Source of the DNA: Tetramitus jugosus
Taxonomy: Eukaryota; Heterolobosea; Eutetramitea; Acrasida; Vahlkampfiidae
Length of the DNA: 64,000 nucleotides
Assembly: GCA_937625935.1 (NCBI GenBank)
Contig: OW569389.1
Coordinates: 335,694-399,693, forward strand
Direction of reading: 5' to 3'
Under the pieces are notes generated by a model, which was not told the origin of the DNA, did not search any database, and saw only the letters and a list, made by a program, of their open reading frames with translations. Below are positions 61,136 to 64,000 of this stretch, piece by piece (positions within the stretch are counted from its first letter, which is position 1; each line of letters starts with the position of its first letter). Both the position numbers and the translations under genes were made by a program.

Positions 61136-62445
61136 GAATTATGGCCATATATGGAGAGAGGAGTCCAAAAGAAGTAAGATTTCGTCTAAAAAAAAAAGTG
61201 GGTTGAGTTTGGTCTTAACAAATAGTTGGGGTAAAACTCAACCCTAAGGAATCAATTTGCCTGCGGCGTTAGACGCAGGCGTTATACAGTAAAAATCATT
61301 TTTTTGGAGGAATTTTGAACTGGATAATCTTGTCAGTTAATCGCATCTCTTACAACTATCATTTTGTAGTTTTTACTCTCTTACTATAGACTAATATTAA
61401 CATTCTTTTTCTTTAGTTTGTTTTTTATTTTCTTTGTCCCAGATTGACATTCTTTTTCTTTAGGTTGTTTTTTTGTTTTCTTTGTCTCTAACTTTATTCT
61501 GATCATGAATTTTCACCTCATTTTGAGATTGAACATATGATTTGATCTATGAAACTCTTTTCAAAGAAGTCAGGCAATAGTTGAACTATATTATATCTTG
61601 ATCATGATCTGTGACTACTAATTACGACTTATAGATACGCTGCAACCTGATTTTTAAGTTTCCTCCATCCTGTTGCATTTTACGTTTGTTTTATCGTGAA
61701 CACTGTGTTTTAGAGTGATACATCCTCGACCTAGCATATTGGCCCTTCGATTCTATTTATTGGATCAACTTGCCTTCAATAGTATCTGTACTAAAGTGCA
61801 AGTGATTTCTGTTGAAAAGCAGATTTCGGTTGCATCGACCTCCCACCAGCATATAAACCCAAACCCCACCCTTTTTTTCTTTTTGATTTTATCTGCAGAA
61901 TAGGTCGTAGGGGACTCTATAGTCATTCAATGAATCTTCAATTGTATCTCTGTTGAATCGCAAACTAATTATGTCAAAAGTACATTTAGGGTTGACTTCT
62001 CCTCCAACCAGTGTATAAACCCTTACCCAACCTTTTTTCTTTTTGACTGTTCAGGACTCAGAGCATTTCTACGTCAAAATTATCATATCTGTTCGTTATC
62101 TATTGGTTCTGAAGTTATTTACATAGAGAATGCCTTTCAGAGGTTCAATCAATGTCCAACCGTCTAAAAAACCCTTACCCAACCTCAATTTTATGTCATG
62201 ATTGGTGCAAGAGTGAAGTGAACATAGATTCTGTGCTACCGAGAGTGTTCTTAAGCCTCCTACTATGCTTTACAAGAGTAAATCTATGATTTGTTACAAT
62301 TTCATTCTCCTGCAGCATGCAACAGTTCCGAGATGATATTGAACCAAAAACACAAGTAATCAACCAGGTATTAACATGAATCATGAATCATAAACTTCAA
62401 ACTACGAGGTAAATGACTCAATAGTTGAATAAAGACATTTCAAAG
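61136..62445. repeat. Degenerate subtelomeric repeats, no genes
   Basis: Includes a tandem duplication of about 50 bp near 61395-61495 (ACATTCTTTTTCTTTAG then a GTTTG(T)n-rich part, twice). About three degenerate units of roughly 150 bp (61720-62190) end in C-rich telomere-like phrases: AAACCCAAACCCCACCC, AAACCCTTACCCAACC and AAACCCTTACCCAACC. No protein-coding signal was seen on either strand. Confidence 0.6.
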
Positions 62446-62478
62446 GGTTGGGGTTTGGGTTTGGGTTTGGGTTTGGGT
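62446..62478 (+). repeat. Interstitial TTTGGG array
   Basis: GGGTTGGGG followed by four TTTGGG units, same orientation as the chromosome end. Confidence 0.85.
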
Positions 62479-62648
62479 TATTAGGTAAAACCGAACCAAG
62501 ACTTGTTCAATACACTGTTATGCTCGTTGTAAAGGTGCGCGTTGAATTTGTCGTCCTTTGAAATGCTCAAACTAAGCTTATGAAGAAATAATACTATGTT
62601 CTTTTAGAACTATACTGCCAACTGGTATGAGCAGTTGGGTTTCAGTCT

Positions 62649-62757
62649 CAAAACCCAACTCAAAACCCAACTCAAAACCCAACTCAAAACCCAACTCAAA
62701 ACCCAACTCAAAACCCAACTCAAAACCCAACTCAAAACCCAACTCAAAACCCAACTT
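62649..62757 (-). repeat. 12-bp C-rich tandem repeat
   Basis: About nine copies of CCCAACTCAAAA. Read on the minus strand it is TTTTGAGTTGGG, which looks like a telomere-derived unit (TTTGGG with an inserted TTGAG). It creates long but meaningless frames on both strands, for example runs of SKPNSKPN. Confidence 0.9.
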
Positions 62758-62759
62758 TT

Positions 62760-63020
62760 CCAGGAGCTCCACCTATTATCAGAGGAGCTCAAAGCTCCGC
62801 CTAAAAAGTGACTAGGAGCTCATCCCTAGTGGAACTCGGCCTAAAAGCTTTTTTATGGAGGAGCTCATGAGCTCCAGCCTAATTATTGACTTTCTGGTGG
62901 AGCTCATGAGCTCCGGCCTATTCCAGTGAAAGTGATGAGCTCCAGCCTATTCGAGTGTATTTCAGTGGAGCTCATGAGCTCCTCCTATTGTCAGAGAAAG
63001 TCTTGAGCTCCACCTAAAAC
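62760..63020. repeat. GGAGCTCATGAGCTCC palindromic repeat cluster
   Basis: Perfect 16-bp palindromes lie at 62860-62875, 62899-62914 and 62967-62982, with degenerate ones at about 62763, 62784, 62815, 62937 and 63004. Most are followed by (A/G)GCCTA or a close variant and spaced about 20-70 bp. They could fold as hairpins or bind a dimeric protein. Confidence 0.85.
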
Positions 63021-63216
63021 ATAGATCATAGGCTGGAGCGCAACAGTGAAAATATTCATTGTATTGGAAGGAATGAAGGAAACCATAAGAGGAGGCCGTT
63101 ACAACAGAGTCAATGAACATTACAATACAATGATATGAAGTGGTTGACCTCACATTCCTGCATAAAAATTGATTTTGAGATAAATTAGTGATTTTGATGA
63201 GAAAATGGATTTTGAC

Positions 63217-64000
63217 TTGGGTTTGGGTTTGGGTTTGGGTTTGGGTTTGGGTTTGGGTTTGGGTTTGGGTTTGGGTTTGGGTTTGGGTTTGGGTTTGGGT
63301 TTGGGTTTGGGTTTGGGTTTGGGTTTGGGTTTGGGTTTGGGTTTGGGTTTGGGTTTGGGTTTGGGTTTGGGTTTGGGTTTGGGTTTGGGTTTGGGTTTGG
63401 GTTTGGGTTTGGGTTTGGGTTTGGGTTTGGGTTTGGGTTTGGGTTTGGGTTTGGGTTTGGGTTTGGGTTTGGGTTTGGGTTTGGGTTTGGGTTTGGGTTT
63501 GGGTTTGGGTTTGGGTTTGGGTTTGGGTTTGGGTTTGGGTTTGGGTTTGGGTTTGGGTTTGGGTTTGGGTTTGGGTTTGGGTTTGGGTTTGGGTTTGGGT
63601 TTGGGTTTGGGTTTGGGTTTGGGTTTGGGTTTGGGTTTGGGTTTGGGTTTGGGTTTGGGTTTGGGTTTGGGTTTGGGTTTGGGTTTGGGTTTGGGTTTGG
63701 GTTTGGGTTTGGGTTTGGGTTTGGGTTTGGGTTTGGGTTTGGGTTTGGGTTTGGGTTTGGGTTTGGGTTTGGGTTTGGGTTTGGGTTTGGGTTTGGGTTT
63801 GGGTTTGGGTTTGGGTTTGGGTTTGGGTTTGGGTTTGGGTTTGGGTTTGGGTTTGGGTTTGGGTTTGGGTTTGGGTTTGGGTTTGGGTTTGGGTTTGGGT
63901 TTGGGTTTGGGTTTGGGTTTGGGTTTGGGTTTGGGTTTGGGTTTGGGTTTGGGTTTGGGTTTGGGTTTGGGTTTGGGTTTGGGTTTGGGTTTGGGTTTGG
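63217..64000 (+). repeat. Telomere: perfect (TTTGGG)n, about 130 units
   Basis: From about 63217 to the window end the sequence is an unbroken TTTGGG hexamer array of at least 784 bp with no variant unit that I can see. The G-rich strand points to the right end, as required for a chromosome terminus. The unit differs from TTAGGG (animals, fungi, trypanosomes), TTTAGGG (plants) and TTGGGG (Tetrahymena). The array may continue beyond the window. Confidence 0.95.

Noticed and set aside
62578-62815. Frames of repeated FELG, SWVL or SKPN
   Set aside because: Pure translation of the 12-bp tandem repeat.

Overview
The window is intron-poor eukaryotic DNA that ends, on the right, in about 784 bp of perfect TTTGGG repeat. 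The G-rich strand runs 5'->3' toward the end, which is the polarity expected of a chromosome end. The gene content is protist: short GT-AG introns, a Gbeta with an Asn-rich loop, an RGS-START protein, an ankyrin receptor-cyclase homologue, a single GATA finger, TKL-type kinase remnants and F-box/'GIHTL' leucine-rich-repeat genes. The best fit is a free-living amoeba, probably a heterolobosean such as Naegleria. That is an inference from style and content; no rRNA or other marker is present.

Region 1 (1-44,400) is an orderly chromosomal arm. It carries AspRS (cut by the window edge), Rab5, a 2,145-residue repeat protein, a four-helix membrane protein, two N-myristoylation-type SAM proteins, RGS-START, TruA, a coiled-coil protein, a fucosyltransferase-like enzyme, a transposase-derived gene, Gbeta, a LARP4-like La protein, a polytopic membrane protein, dephospho-CoA kinase, a GNAT-like protein, a GATA factor, two extracellular nicotinamidase-like hydrolases flanking an ankyrin/cyclase-like receptor, a dual-specificity phosphatase and a DUF202 protein. 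Four split genes could be resolved at splice-site level (Rab5, RGS-START, Gbeta, LARP4). Many leaders are A-rich with CAA runs. Gbeta, RGS, Rab5 and the receptor-like cyclase homologue point to a signalling-rich arm, but nothing shows that they act together.

Region 2 (44,400-56,450) is a subtelomeric scrapyard with a few live genes. It contains scrambled and duplicated kinase fragments, broken ankyrin genes, a receptor kinase with frameshifts and an in-frame TAA, a truncated gene fused tail-to-tail with an EGF-like fragment, and two F-box/LRR genes. One of these F-box/LRR genes carries a C-terminal trypsin-like domain with a recognisable His-Asp-Ser triad.

Region 3 (56,466-61,108) is a compact, single-strand block of membrane and secreted-protein genes spaced 2-11 bp apart, most with a TAAAAC motif just before the start codon. 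It is broken at both ends and flanked on both sides by short TTTGGG tracts. The last gene runs directly from coding sequence into telomere repeat. I read it as a foreign or relocated fragment (viral-like in layout) captured at an old chromosome end, followed by a head-to-head telomere-like junction.

Region 4 (61,125-64,000) is non-coding subtelomere: degenerate C-rich and G-rich telomere-like tracts, a 12-bp tandem repeat, GGAGCTCATGAGCTCC palindromes, then the terminal telomere. No tRNA, rRNA or CRISPR was seen.
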